Of a stretch of 64,000 nt of DNA, positions 18,565-28,830 are shown one piece after another. The position numbers and the translations under genes are program-made. The DNA is taken from assembly GCA_020444325.1 (NCBI GenBank), contig JAHLLD010000005.1:186001-250000 (forward strand). The letters are read 5' to 3'. The stretch's first letter is position 1. The number at the start of each line of letters is the position of its first letter. Source of the stretch: a bacterium. GTDB lineage: Bacteria; Bacteroidota; Ignavibacteria; SZUA-365. Under the pieces are notes generated by a model. The model made no database searches. It saw only the letters and a program-made list of their open reading frames with translations, and had not been told where the DNA came from.

Positions 18565-21500
18565 ATGAAGAGAACCCTAACTTTTCTGTCCGTCTTTGCA
18601 CTCGTGCTGCTCTTCGGATCCAGCGCGAACGCTCAGATTCGTACAGTGAGGGGCGACTTCTTCAACATCGTACGCACGATCGAGCAGACTGCTGACTCCG
18701 TGACCTTCGTCGCGGATACGCTGACGTTTGCTGACAACAGCGGCAACATCAACGACTTCAACAACAACGACTCCGTTGCTGTTATGTTCGTTCAGAACCG
18801 CTTCAAGATCGTGAACAACATGCTTACGCAGACGTTGTTCGATTACATTCGCGTACGTGTGGCATCGTCCAGTCCCGGTATGACCCTCGCCCATCAGGGC
18901 TACAATGGTGTCATCACCAACACCCAGCTTCCCCCGTTGAACGAAGCTGCCACGTCTGGACGCGACCTGGGTATCCGCCCGGTCTACCGCAACGTTGGAG
19001 ATATTGCGTCTTCGAGTCCCTTCAACAGCGATCCGGCTGCCATTCGCCAGATTCTTTCCTTCCGGATTCAGAATCCGACTGGAAACGGCGATGTCATCCA
19101 GATGCGCAACATTTTCTTCAAACCGAACATTAATAACCTGACTGGTCTGGCCGTTCCTCCGGACACGACCAAGGACACGCTTCGTGCCTATCTGCTCGAT
19201 GGAAGCAGTGGCAATCCGAGTGCGTATGGAAATGTGATTCCGAGTGGACAGTTCTCTGGTGGTACTGACCTCGCAATCGTCCGACTTCTTCCGGGTACCT
19301 CCCGCCTTCTCGTGTGGGTGAGTGACTCCGCGCAGGCAGTCGATGCTGGTGAATATATTGGTTCCTTTGGTGACTACTCTCGTGGCCGTTACTTCCTCGG
19401 TGACGATGGTCTGCCCTTTGACGCGACGAACACCTCTCATCAGGCGTTCCGTCCGGGTCCGACCCGTACCCTCGGAATGACCACGGTTCAGAACCCCGAT
19501 TACGGCATGATGGTTGACGGACTGCCTCCCGAGCGCAATCCTCTCCGTCTGTCGAATCTCTATCAGGCACTCGCACCTGCAGCTTACACGCAGGGCGCCT
19601 GGTACAATGCACTGAACCCGAATCCCGTGAACGGACTTATCCCGCCGTACCGCGCCGGTGAGTCCAATGTCGCCTCCAATCCGTATCAGCCGGGTCTTGT
19701 GTCCTCCGCGATTGACACCCTGCGTTTCCTTGACGCATATGGCAACCGCACCTGGGATCGCATGACGCAGCCGAAACTGAAGGCACTTGCTTACACAATT
19801 CAGAACGTCGCTCCGGAAGATCGTACGGTCTATCTGAAGGGCGCGACCGCCGCTGACGATACCCTTCGCCAGTTCGGTCAGATTGTCTACCGTCGTCTTG
19901 CGTACACGCATGCCGACGTTGGTGTCAATCCTGGTGGTGTTGAGGATTCCGTGCGTATCTACGCATACGCCGACATCCAGTACACCGATCCCGGTGGCAT
20001 CTCCCGCAACATCGCCGCAGTTGGCGATACCTCCGGTGGTTTCCCGCGTGAATACCTCACCGGTATCATGCCGAACGCCGTGCGCGCCCAGGAAGCATAT
20101 CTCGATATGCAGTCCGGCGTTGCAAACAATGGCCGTACCAACGGTTCCATGTGGTATCCCGATGGCAGCGACAGCAACCCGATGGGTTACCGCTTCCCGG
20201 TTGACCCGATGGGTGTCAACTCTCTCCCGCCGACCGGTTCCAAGATCGTCGTGCGCCCGAACATTCCGCGCGCCATCGACATCATGCCGACCGACCAGTG
20301 GAAGGGTACTGCTGACAACAACTACCTGCGTCTCGACATCCTCGTGGCCGACGGTTTCGGCAACACCGTGGATGACAACGAGAAGTTCAAGTTCGAACTC
20401 TCGCCGTTCGGCATGATGGCCAACGGACTCAAGTACCGTCTCAACGGTATCTTCGATTCGCTTGTCAACCCGATTTCCCCGATCGTCGTTACCGGTGGAA
20501 ACATTGACTCCGGTCGCGTCTTTGTTGGTACCTCCAACCTCGGACGCAACAACCGCGTGTTCCGTGCCGCTTCCGGTAGCAACAACATTGGTCCCTATCG
20601 TATCCGTGTCCGTTCGACCTACGCGTTCAACGACCGCGGCAACGATGTGACCGATCCCAATAAGCTTGATGTCAATCCGGGTACCGGATTTGCACATGTC
20701 AACTTCATCCCCGACGGCTCGCCGAACAACAACTTCGGCATCTGGTTCGGACCTGGCACCGGTTACAATGCCAACCTTGGAAAGAAGGTTGGACAGACCA
20801 CCGCCATGGACTCCACCGACGTCGTTTGGGACGGTGTGAACTGGACGTACTTCCAGGGCCGTCAGCCGCGCGTTGAGCTCGTGATTGGCCGTGACGAAGC
20901 GTTCGTCGTGGGTCGCGTCGGTAACTACCGCAACCCGATCTTCGACAAGCTGTATATCCGTCTGACCGACATCTTCGGCAACCCGATGGATATCGCACCG
21001 TACTTCTATCCCAACACCAACAAGGTGTTTGTCGAGCTTCCCGACAACCAGCAGTACTGGCCGGCCACGACCGGTGCCAAGCGTTTCTACGCTTCGGTTT
21101 CCGCGAACGTCGCCCTCAGTGGTGCCAATGGTCGTGACAACCCCGAGAACGTGACCGATCCCAACACCGGTTCGCTCCTCGAGGCCGAGCTCGTCAACGT
21201 GGCAGCCGGAACGGCACTGCCGGGCATCCCCGGTGACATTCCGGTCGCATACAACTACAACGCCGTGCGTTTCTTCCTGCGCGCCCCGCAGAACGTCACC
21301 AAGCTGAGCCTCGCCGGTACCGACGTGGTTCGCCTGCGTGCCCACCTGCAGCTGCAGACGATTCCTGGCGTTGGTGACTTCTCGATCCAGTCCGCGATCG
21401 GTGAAGTCAGTGTGATTCCTGACGTCGTCAGCACTGTCGAGATCTTCAAGTCCACTGGCAAGCCTGCCGGTGCGTCTGTTCCTCTTGGCAACTGGGGCCC

Positions 21501-24500
21501 GGGTACCGTGGCAGACCGCACTGCGGCTCTGTTCCCGACCGGAACTCCGGTGGATGCTGCCGAGTCCAACGAATTCTATAAGGGATACTTCTTCCGTTCG
21601 ACCGGCGCCGATGTGCCGCCCTCGACCGCGCAGGACTTCCCCTCCGTCTTTGAGCCGATGGGTTATTCTGACCAGGGTATCGGTAGCTTCCAGGCCAGCG
21701 GCGTTGATCTCGATCACGACGCGACCGCTCCGATCCCGATGGATACTATTGTTGTCTCCGAGCACAACAAGCAGGTCCGTATCGTCGCTCGTCTCCTTGA
21801 CCGCTTCCAGAACCCCGTCGGCGGACGCCTGACGAAGTTCTTTGTCGAGAGCGAGACCGTGCCCGTCACTCCGCCGAAGACCCAGCTCCAGAGCACGACC
21901 CAGCGTGGTGGCTTTGGTGAGTTTGGTCAGGTCTTCATTACTGATGATACGCTGAAGCGTTCCACCATCGGTGACACCGCCCAGGCAGGCTGGGTCTCCG
22001 CATACTTCGTCTCCGGTCGCGTTGGCTGGCAGATCGTTCGTATCGCGATGACTCCGGATACGCTGGCATTTGATCTCACCGACAAGGGCCGCAACCTCGG
22101 CGAAGGTACTGCCGTTGGTCCCAGCATGCGTGGTTTCGCACCTCGCGTCATCATCCCGATCTACCAGAAGTCTGACACGACCGTGCGCGTGGAGATCTTC
22201 CCGTACACCGCTGCGGCGACCTCCCCGATTCCGCTTCCGGTCGACCTCGTGAAGCTGCAGGTTCTTGAGCATCACTCGGTTTACGCAGACGCTGGTGCTT
22301 CCTTTGGACAGATCAACAACTATGCGCCGAAGTTCCACGCATATTCCGCCAACCCGCTTGCGCAGGAAGATCGTGCGACGCACTTCAATGTTGTTGCAAA
22401 CACCAATATCCGTCCGTACATCCCGGATACCCTTGGCCTGACGGTCAACGATCCGACGAATGTGGACGCAGTCACTGCCGGCCGTACCGTCACGCTTCTC
22501 GTGCGCGAATATGACCGCTTTGGCAACCTCGTTGACAACTTCACCGAGTTTGAAGATACCGCCCGTGTCCGCTTCCGTATGTGGGGCGAGAACTGGTCCG
22601 CACCGCCTCAGCCGTACACGGCAGGTGGAGCCGGAACCATTGCTCCTGCACTCGACTGGACGCGTGACGAGTACGGCCCGATGCGTAAGGCCCGCTATCG
22701 TCACACCAAGGTTGGTAACCTCGTCTCTGGTGTCCATATCAACCAGACCTCCTTCTTCAACGCTCTTGAGCTTCCGACGCCGAAGCTGGCGAATGCCACG
22801 ATGTTCATCGAAGCCACTGCCACGGCAGTTCTGCCGGGTCAGGGACCGACGAACATTCATCGTGACACCGTCAAGGTCGTCTCGGTTCTCAAGGACCCGA
22901 CCCGCTTTGACATCCTTCGTGCCGGTCAGGACTTCGCGGCCCTCGGCCCGGGTCTCGGTACTGTTGGACTCTTTGAGCTTCAGGGACCGCCTGAGGATCG
23001 TCTCCCGAGCACGGTCCGTAACATCGGTCTGCCCCCGGGTGCCGACGTTAACCAGCACGGCCTCACCGACCAGGGTGTCGATAACATCCTGATCTCCCAG
23101 GTCTACAAGCGTAACGTCAGTCCGAAGCCTGTCGGTAAGTATGAAGTCGTCAACGACGACAACGTGCCTCTTGACAAGGATGGCGATCCTCTGTACACCG
23201 CTACGGGCGACGTCAATCCTGATTTCGAGCGCGATCCGCACTCGGGTCTCCCCGTGTTCGTCAAGCTCGACGCATATAACAACCTCAATCCGCAGACCTC
23301 GCCGAACGATCGCTACAACGACCTGAACAATGGCGGCAGCCAGTACACTGTGCCGTCTGGTGCACGTCGTGACGGTACGATCTTCGACATCACCATTGCT
23401 GGTGGTGGCGACGGCATCGGTACCGGTGGTGTCACTCAGAACTGGGATCCGCAGGGCAACCAGTACGACGATCGTCGTCCTGTCCTCATGCGCGTCACCC
23501 CGGTCTGGGAAAATGATCCCCCGATGGGCGGCAACGCCTATGTGGTCGCCGGTCAGAGCCGTGAATACGGCCGTCTGTATGCGGATACCATTTACACCTA
23601 TACCGGTACGCTCTCCCCGCTGAAGACTGGTGCAACCCGCGCCGAACTCATGGGTACCCGTACTGACCTTGGCGAGCCTGGCTTCTACAAGCCGACTGGC
23701 GAAGGCGACCGCATCACGCGTGTCAGCATCGGCGCATGGCAGCCGAGTGACTACTTCCGTGCCGGTCTCCCGCACCGTCCGGTTAATGGCCAGCTCCCGC
23801 CGCTGAACACCTTCCGTACCCGCTTCGGCGTTGGTATGAGTGGTGGTTCCACGGCAACTGGTGATGTCTTTGGTGACTTCAACCGTCGCGTTGCTCTGCT
23901 TGGTAGCGCCTTCGGTCGTGAAATCAGCGTCGCTGGCAACAGCAGCCTGACCTTCGCACCGGGTGCCTTCCTGCGCATCGTTGACTCCACCGCCGAGCAG
24001 GTCGTTGACCTCCGCGTCGTTGACCCGACGCTGCAGGATATGGCCGGCAACACCGTGGACGATACGCTGAGCTATGACCATGCGAAGATGACGGTTGTCC
24101 GTCGTTCCAATCGCCTCAATCCCTTCAATCCCCTGTTCCATCTCGATGACACGTACTATGACCTGAACATCGCAGATATCCAGGGTCCGAACCTGAACGT
24201 CGATCGTATCGGCGAACTTCCGCTGCAGCGCACCAACCGTGCAACCCACGGTCTCATGGCCGCCGCTGTCCGCCAGTTCTTCGGTCCGGCGCGTTACAGC
24301 CGTCTGCGTCACACCTTCGTGGTCGTGCCGTATCGTATCGCCTATACCTCGATCTTCCCGTCGAGCTATGACATCACGGCGAATACGTTTGACAAGTCGA
24401 CTCTCCCGGTTGGTATCCTTCCGGTCCAGGCCGACATCGACACGCTTCCGCGCGTGAGCCCGATGTTCTACGCCGATCCGTATGGAACGCCGATCAACGA

Positions 24501-27500
24501 GTTCGAAATCTTCTCCCGTCTCTATGGACAGATCGCACACGGTGCGACGACCGACCAGATCCCGAACAACGTGGGTACCCCGTACGCACGTCCTGACACC
24601 ATCTTCCGCGATGAGTGGTACACCTATGCAGTCACTCCGTATGACCGCTATGGTAACCTCAACATGCGTGACACGATGTATGTCAATCTTGGTACGCGTC
24701 ACACCACGTGGGAATTCACCAACGTTTCCGCCATGGGCGCCTCCGGTAACCTGGAGATCGCTGGTGGTGGCCGTTACTTCTCGGCCAAGCCTGTCGGCTT
24801 CCCGCAGAACACGAACCTCCGTCAGGATTCGCTGATTCTGTATAACCTGTCGCTGGTCAGTGCCGGTAACCGTAACGACTTCGTTGGAATGAAGCCGGAT
24901 GACAAGCGTCTCGGAACAGCAGTCGGTGATCGTGCCGGTGTTGCCATCCGCGACGGTATCCTCCCCGCGAACGCGATTGCAGTTCGCCCTGTGAACATCA
25001 AGAAGCCGTTTGCACCTGGTGCATTTACGCTGAGTGCCCCGACTCTGCAGAACACCGCACTGTTCCGTATGGATCACACCGGTAACTGCACGGATACCAG
25101 CGGCCAGGCCGTTGACGGTACCGCGATGGACATGCTGCGCCTCCAGTGGGGTGAAGCAACGTGGAGCGATCCTGCATACAACAACCCCAATGACACCATT
25201 CGCTACGAGTGGTATGGAATCATCGACAGTGTCGGTACGATGGGCAACAAGACTCTGACCGTCAGCATCCTTGCGGATGACGAAGGCCGGAAGCCGTCGC
25301 TCACTCTCTCCGGTGACAAGGTCCGCGAACTGCTGTTCCGCCCGAACATGCTTCCGCAGCCGAACCAGGATTCCCTGGTGATGCGCGTGAAGTGGTTCGT
25401 CCGCGCCTTCAGCAAGATCGCCGGTCTCGAAACCTACTCCGACACCGCTGGTGTCTCCGTCCGCAATACCCCGAACTCCCCGGTCACGCCTCCGCTTGTG
25501 ATCTCCATCAATCGTCTCCCGGACAATCCGCCGACGGCTGTCCAGCCGCCTGACGGTGGTACCGAGTTCGTTGATGGTACCGCACCGCTGTCCGTGCTGT
25601 GGAGTGCCGCCAGTGATATCAACAACCGCAAGGGCGATGACCTTGACGGTGCACCGAATCCTGCCGGCGATCCCGGACCGTTCATGGTCTACAACCCGAC
25701 GACCCGCGTTTGGGAACTTGATCCCGCACGTACGATTGACACACTGTCCTACCAGTTTGTCGGTCGCGTCGTGAGCACCTTCCCTGTGGGCAAGGGCGCA
25801 CCGATCGGCACGATGCTCGTCATCAACGCCGGTGCCTCCACGGGTATCCAGATCCCGACGACCGATCTCGACGCTCTGTTTGCCGGATTCTCTTCGGATC
25901 CTGCCAGCACCAGCGCCGACTCCGTCAAGATCGAATGGTTCGTGTACACGAAGGACTTCAACGTCAACGACGATCTGCCTCTCGAGCAGGTTGAGTTCCC
26001 GTTTGTGCCTGGTATCCATGTGAATCCGGATTCCACGGCCCTCAACGGTGACACCAGCCGTTGGAGCCCGACCAGCTGTCAGCCGCACTGGATCGTGAGT
26101 GGTCCCTTCCGTCTCAACCTCACCAAGCTGAAAGGCGGCGGTGTTGAGATTGATCCGATCGCTGGTGATCCCGACATCAACGCAAAGGTTGGTGAGGAAG
26201 TGTGCTTCACGCTGACGGCACGCGACGAGAATGGTAACATCATCCGTGACTGGGATTCCCCCAGCCAGAACAACCCGGCAACCGAACTCACGCTCAATGG
26301 TTCCTTCGCGAACACTGACACGAGCACGGTCAGCTGGAATGCGGATCCGGACGGCTACACGTACGCCCTGATTTCGCAGGATGGTACTGCTCTCACGCAG
26401 ATCAACGATTCGACCTGGTCAATTCCGGCCTCCGCATTTACGGATGGCGTCGCCACTATCTGCCTGGTTCACACCAAGTCGGACAAGGGCGTCACCATCG
26501 AGGTCAGCCCGGTCGTTGCTAACCTGAATCAGACCTCAGCGACGATGAACTTCGACGCTGATGAAATCACCAACTACCTGGTCGATCTTACCGGTGCGCC
26601 GAACGAGACTGACGACGACGTCTATCTCCTCCGCCGCTATGAGATCGTGGTGTCGCCGCGTGACCGCTTCCTCAACGTTGTTGATGGCGAGACGATCCGC
26701 ACCGACTTCACGGCTCGCTTCCCGGGTGAGTTCGATCAGAACCAGCCTGGCCTCTCCGACATCTTCGCCGGTTCCGTCTTTATCAAGGGCACGACGAATT
26801 ACTTCCTCGCGTCCCGGATCAAGCGTCTCGACGCAGACATGGATGAGCGCCAGTGGGTCGAAGCATATGCTTCGAGCGATAACATGATCAAGGGTCGTAC
26901 GAATCCGTACCAGGTCCTTAACCACGCCCCGTATGAGTTCGCTCTGCAGGAGCCGGCAGACAACACTGAGCTTAAGCTTCAGGCAGCTGCCATCCAGCAG
27001 GAATTCAACTGGGTCAAGGCCTCCCCGCAGGATCCGTACAATAACATCCAGGTGTCGCGCTTTAACATCAATGATGTTCAGTCCGACGTCGTCACCTACA
27101 AGATCAAGTTCCTCGACGGTGTCTCCCTGACCCGTGCACAGGTCTTTGAATCTGACGACAACGGTATGGAAGCGACGTTCACGAGCAATCACGGACAGCT
27201 TGCTGGCCTGATCGACGTGATCTCTGGTATCCCGACGACCAAGGAACTCGAAATTGTGTGGTACGTTGAGGCAACGGACGGACTGTATATCACGAAGTCC
27301 ACCCCGCCGACCAACGACCCGCGTGACGGTTTCCATCTCAAACTGGTGAAGGAAGGCATCCTGGATATCAATCCTGGTGTCGCCCCGGCGAGCTACTCGC
27401 TTGGCCAGAACTACCCGAACCCCTTCAACCCGACTACGACGATCAGCTATGACATGTCGAAGTCCGGTCAGGTTAACCTGGAAGTCTATGACCTCCTCGG

Positions 27501-27666
27501 TAACAAGATCAAGACTCTCGTCAATGACAACATGGCTGCTGGCTCGTACCAGGTTATGTGGGATGCCACCAACGATATGGGTGTGCAGGTGCCTTCGGGC
27601 AACTACCTCATCAAGATGGTTGCTGGCGACTTCGTCAAGACTCGCAAGATGACTCTGATGAAGTAA
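18565..27666 (+). CDS. Giant secreted protein with Ig-like-type repeats and T9SS type A sorting domain
   Basis: A 3033-residue protein with signal peptide (MKRTLTFLSVFALVLLFGSS...ANA) and a C-terminal T9SS sorting domain (about 2950-3033) opening with LGQNYPNPFNPTTTISYD and ending in GNYLIKM...KTRKMTLMK. Between them is an all-beta, Asn/Asp/Thr/Pro-rich body in which a D-x-(F/Y)-G-N turn recurs near residues 390, 595, 801, 1078, 1315, 2026, 2553 and 2697, a spacing that suggests repeated Ig-like domains (inference). Codon choice (GGT, CGT, AAC, GTT, TCC) differs from neighbours that favour GGC and CGC, as in highly expressed genes. AACAGGAG precedes the ATG. Role is probably a major surface or extracellular structural/adhesive component; the exact function is unknown. 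Confidence 0.85.
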   Translation: MKRTLTFLSVFALVLLFGSSANAQIRTVRGDFFNIVRTIEQTADSVTFVADTLTFADNSGNINDFNNNDSVAVMFVQNRFKIVNNMLTQTLFDYIRVRVASSSPGMTLAHQGYNGVITNTQLPPLNEAATSGRDLGIRPVYRNVGDIASSSPFNSDPAAIRQILSFRIQNPTGNGDVIQMRNIFFKPNINNLTGLAVPPDTTKDTLRAYLLDGSSGNPSAYGNVIPSGQFSGGTDLAIVRLLPGTSRLLVWVSDSAQAVDAGEYIGSFGDYSRGRYFLGDDGLPFDATNTSHQAFRPGPTRTLGMTTVQNPDYGMMVDGLPPERNPLRLSNLYQALAPAAYTQGAWYNALNPNPVNGLIPPYRAGESNVASNPYQPGLVSSAIDTLRFLDAYGNRTWDRMTQPKLKALAYTIQNVAPEDRTVYLKGATAADDTLRQFGQIVYRRLAYTHADVGVNPGGVEDSVRIYAYADIQYTDPGGISRNIAAVGDTSGGFPREYLTGIMPNAVRAQEAYLDMQSGVANNGRTNGSMWYPDGSDSNPMGYRFPVDPMGVNSLPPTGSKIVVRPNIPRAIDIMPTDQWKGTADNNYLRLDILVADGFGNTVDDNEKFKFELSPFGMMANGLKYRLNGIFDSLVNPISPIVVTGGNIDSGRVFVGTSNLGRNNRVFRAASGSNNIGPYRIRVRSTYAFNDRGNDVTDPNKLDVNPGTGFAHVNFIPDGSPNNNFGIWFGPGTGYNANLGKKVGQTTAMDSTDVVWDGVNWTYFQGRQPRVELVIGRDEAFVVGRVGNYRNPIFDKLYIRLTDIFGNPMDIAPYFYPNTNKVFVELPDNQQYWPATTGAKRFYASVSANVALSGANGRDNPENVTDPNTGSLLEAELVNVAAGTALPGIPGDIPVAYNYNAVRFFLRAPQNVTKLSLAGTDVVRLRAHLQLQTIPGVGDFSIQSAIGEVSVIPDVVSTVEIFKSTGKPAGASVPLGNWGPGTVADRTAALFPTGTPVDAAESNEFYKGYFFRSTGADVPPSTAQDFPSVFEPMGYSDQGIGSFQASGVDLDHDATAPIPMDTIVVSEHNKQVRIVARLLDRFQNPVGGRLTKFFVESETVPVTPPKTQLQSTTQRGGFGEFGQVFITDDTLKRSTIGDTAQAGWVSAYFVSGRVGWQIVRIAMTPDTLAFDLTDKGRNLGEGTAVGPSMRGFAPRVIIPIYQKSDTTVRVEIFPYTAAATSPIPLPVDLVKLQVLEHHSVYADAGASFGQINNYAPKFHAYSANPLAQEDRATHFNVVANTNIRPYIPDTLGLTVNDPTNVDAVTAGRTVTLLVREYDRFGNLVDNFTEFEDTARVRFRMWGENWSAPPQPYTAGGAGTIAPALDWTRDEYGPMRKARYRHTKVGNLVSGVHINQTSFFNALELPTPKLANATMFIEATATAVLPGQGPTNIHRDTVKVVSVLKDPTRFDILRAGQDFAALGPGLGTVGLFELQGPPEDRLPSTVRNIGLPPGADVNQHGLTDQGVDNILISQVYKRNVSPKPVGKYEVVNDDNVPLDKDGDPLYTATGDVNPDFERDPHSGLPVFVKLDAYNNLNPQTSPNDRYNDLNNGGSQYTVPSGARRDGTIFDITIAGGGDGIGTGGVTQNWDPQGNQYDDRRPVLMRVTPVWENDPPMGGNAYVVAGQSREYGRLYADTIYTYTGTLSPLKTGATRAELMGTRTDLGEPGFYKPTGEGDRITRVSIGAWQPSDYFRAGLPHRPVNGQLPPLNTFRTRFGVGMSGGSTATGDVFGDFNRRVALLGSAFGREISVAGNSSLTFAPGAFLRIVDSTAEQVVDLRVVDPTLQDMAGNTVDDTLSYDHAKMTVVRRSNRLNPFNPLFHLDDTYYDLNIADIQGPNLNVDRIGELPLQRTNRATHGLMAAAVRQFFGPARYSRLRHTFVVVPYRIAYTSIFPSSYDITANTFDKSTLPVGILPVQADIDTLPRVSPMFYADPYGTPINEFEIFSRLYGQIAHGATTDQIPNNVGTPYARPDTIFRDEWYTYAVTPYDRYGNLNMRDTMYVNLGTRHTTWEFTNVSAMGASGNLEIAGGGRYFSAKPVGFPQNTNLRQDSLILYNLSLVSAGNRNDFVGMKPDDKRLGTAVGDRAGVAIRDGILPANAIAVRPVNIKKPFAPGAFTLSAPTLQNTALFRMDHTGNCTDTSGQAVDGTAMDMLRLQWGEATWSDPAYNNPNDTIRYEWYGIIDSVGTMGNKTLTVSILADDEGRKPSLTLSGDKVRELLFRPNMLPQPNQDSLVMRVKWFVRAFSKIAGLETYSDTAGVSVRNTPNSPVTPPLVISINRLPDNPPTAVQPPDGGTEFVDGTAPLSVLWSAASDINNRKGDDLDGAPNPAGDPGPFMVYNPTTRVWELDPARTIDTLSYQFVGRVVSTFPVGKGAPIGTMLVINAGASTGIQIPTTDLDALFAGFSSDPASTSADSVKIEWFVYTKDFNVNDDLPLEQVEFPFVPGIHVNPDSTALNGDTSRWSPTSCQPHWIVSGPFRLNLTKLKGGGVEIDPIAGDPDINAKVGEEVCFTLTARDENGNIIRDWDSPSQNNPATELTLNGSFANTDTSTVSWNADPDGYTYALISQDGTALTQINDSTWSIPASAFTDGVATICLVHTKSDKGVTIEVSPVVANLNQTSATMNFDADEITNYLVDLTGAPNETDDDVYLLRRYEIVVSPRDRFLNVVDGETIRTDFTARFPGEFDQNQPGLSDIFAGSVFIKGTTNYFLASRIKRLDADMDERQWVEAYASSDNMIKGRTNPYQVLNHAPYEFALQEPADNTELKLQAAAIQQEFNWVKASPQDPYNNIQVSRFNINDVQSDVVTYKIKFLDGVSLTRAQVFESDDNGMEATFTSNHGQLAGLIDVISGIPTTKELEIVWYVEATDGLYITKSTPPTNDPRDGFHLKLVKEGILDINPGVAPASYSLGQNYPNPFNPTTTISYDMSKSGQVNLEVYDLLGNKIKTLVNDNMAAGSYQVMWDATNDMGVQVPSGNYLIKMVAGDFVKTRKMTLMK

Positions 27667-27699
27667 TCGGTTAGGGAAGGTTTCACCTCCCGACTAAGT

Positions 27700-27744
27700 G
27701 TCCCGTCCCATTGCTTCGGCAGTGGGACGGGACGCTTTTTTTTT
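27700..27744 (+). terminator. Strong rho-independent terminator after the giant surface protein gene
   Basis: Perfect 11-bp stem, GTCCCGTCCCA (27700-27710) with TGGGACGGGAC (27723-27733), a 12-base loop and then GC followed by nine T residues (27736-27744). It lies 34 bp after the stop codon. Confidence 0.93.
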
Positions 27745-27770
27745 CTCCCCACTCTGATATATTGCGCAGT

Positions 27771-28766
27771 ATGGATATTGCTGACCGTATTGCCGCTCTT
27801 ATTAATATTCCCTCCATCACAGGCGACGAAGCTGCCGTCCTGGAATACCTCGAGACAGTACTCATGGATATGGGGCTCCCCGTGCATCGCGAAGCAGTCT
27901 CGGAAAGGCGGTGGAACCTCTATGCAGGCTGGGAGGACGCAATGCCTGTCGTCTTCTGTACCCATGTCGATACCGTCCCGCCGTTCTTTCCCGCCAGTGT
28001 TGCTGAAGGACGCGTGATCGGACGCGGTGCCTGCGATACCAAGGGCATCATGACAGCCATGCTTGAAGCCGGCAGGCGGCTTATCGCGGAAGGGGCACGT
28101 CCCTCATACCTCTTCGTCGTCGGAGAGGAGACCGACAGCGTGGGCGCGAAAACTGCGGCAGCCTCTGGACGCCCTGCACGCGCAATTGTCGTCGGCGAGC
28201 CAACGGATAATCATCTCGCGACGGGACACAAGGGCGTGCTCAGCTATACGTTGAAAACGCATGGCGTCGCGTCACACTCTGCCTATCCTGAAAGAGGTTC
28301 CTCGGCAGTGCATCTTCTGCTCGATCTGGTACAGCAGATACGGGAAAAGGACTGGGGGCACAGTGCTGTTCTCGGCGATGCGACACTCAATATCGGCCAG
28401 ATAAATGGTGGGATCGCCATGAATACCTTCGCACCTGAAGCGGAGGCCAGCTTTATGCATCGCATCGTGGATAACGCACAGCAGCGCAGGGAAGAACTGC
28501 TGACGCTCGTCGGTGACCGGGCTGAAATCACCTTCCATTCGGTATCCGAGCCACAACTGCTCACCACGGTAGAAGGATTTGAGCAGAAAGCGGTGAACTT
28601 CGGGACGGACATCCCGTACCTGACCGCTATGGCACCGTGTCTGCTCCTGGGACCAGGCTCCGTGCACGATGCACATACCGACCATGAATCCATCTCCATC
28701 GAGGAAGTCGGCGAAGCGGTGGACCTGTACATCAGATTGTATCACGCGCTGTCAGCGACGGATTGA
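27771..28766 (+). CDS. M20 family metallopeptidase, probable succinyl-diaminopimelate desuccinylase
   Basis: A 331-residue di-zinc M20 hydrolase of the DapE/ArgE/CPG2 type. Metal and catalytic residues are visible: H65 and D67 in THVDT, bridging D89 in GACDTKG, the catalytic glutamate pair E119-E120 in VVGEET, and a final histidine in the segment GPGSVHDAHTDHE near residue 311. The next two genes are dapB and dapA, so desuccinylation of N-succinyl-LL-diaminopimelate is the likely reaction (inference from context; the family also contains acetylornithine deacetylases). Start is the ATG at 27771, 27 bp after the terminator T-run; an earlier in-frame codon would fall inside the terminator. Confidence 0.88.
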   Translation: MDIADRIAALINIPSITGDEAAVLEYLETVLMDMGLPVHREAVSERRWNLYAGWEDAMPVVFCTHVDTVPPFFPASVAEGRVIGRGACDTKGIMTAMLEAGRRLIAEGARPSYLFVVGEETDSVGAKTAAASGRPARAIVVGEPTDNHLATGHKGVLSYTLKTHGVASHSAYPERGSSAVHLLLDLVQQIREKDWGHSAVLGDATLNIGQINGGIAMNTFAPEAEASFMHRIVDNAQQRREELLTLVGDRAEITFHSVSEPQLLTTVEGFEQKAVNFGTDIPYLTAMAPCLLLGPGSVHDAHTDHESISIEEVGEAVDLYIRLYHALSATD

Positions 28767-28830
28767 CGCTTGTGAATCGGTATGGTGCAGGACGGAAAAG
28801 GAATTTGTTTGATCAACGCATGACAGGAAC

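Noticed and set aside
18577..26088. A 2503-codon open frame on the minus strand, opposite the giant surface protein gene
   Set aside because: It arises from the strong codon bias of the plus-strand gene, which suppresses stops in the antisense frame. The translation has no signal peptide, domain or normal composition (very rich in Arg, Gly, Val, Thr), while the plus frame has signal peptide and T9SS tail.
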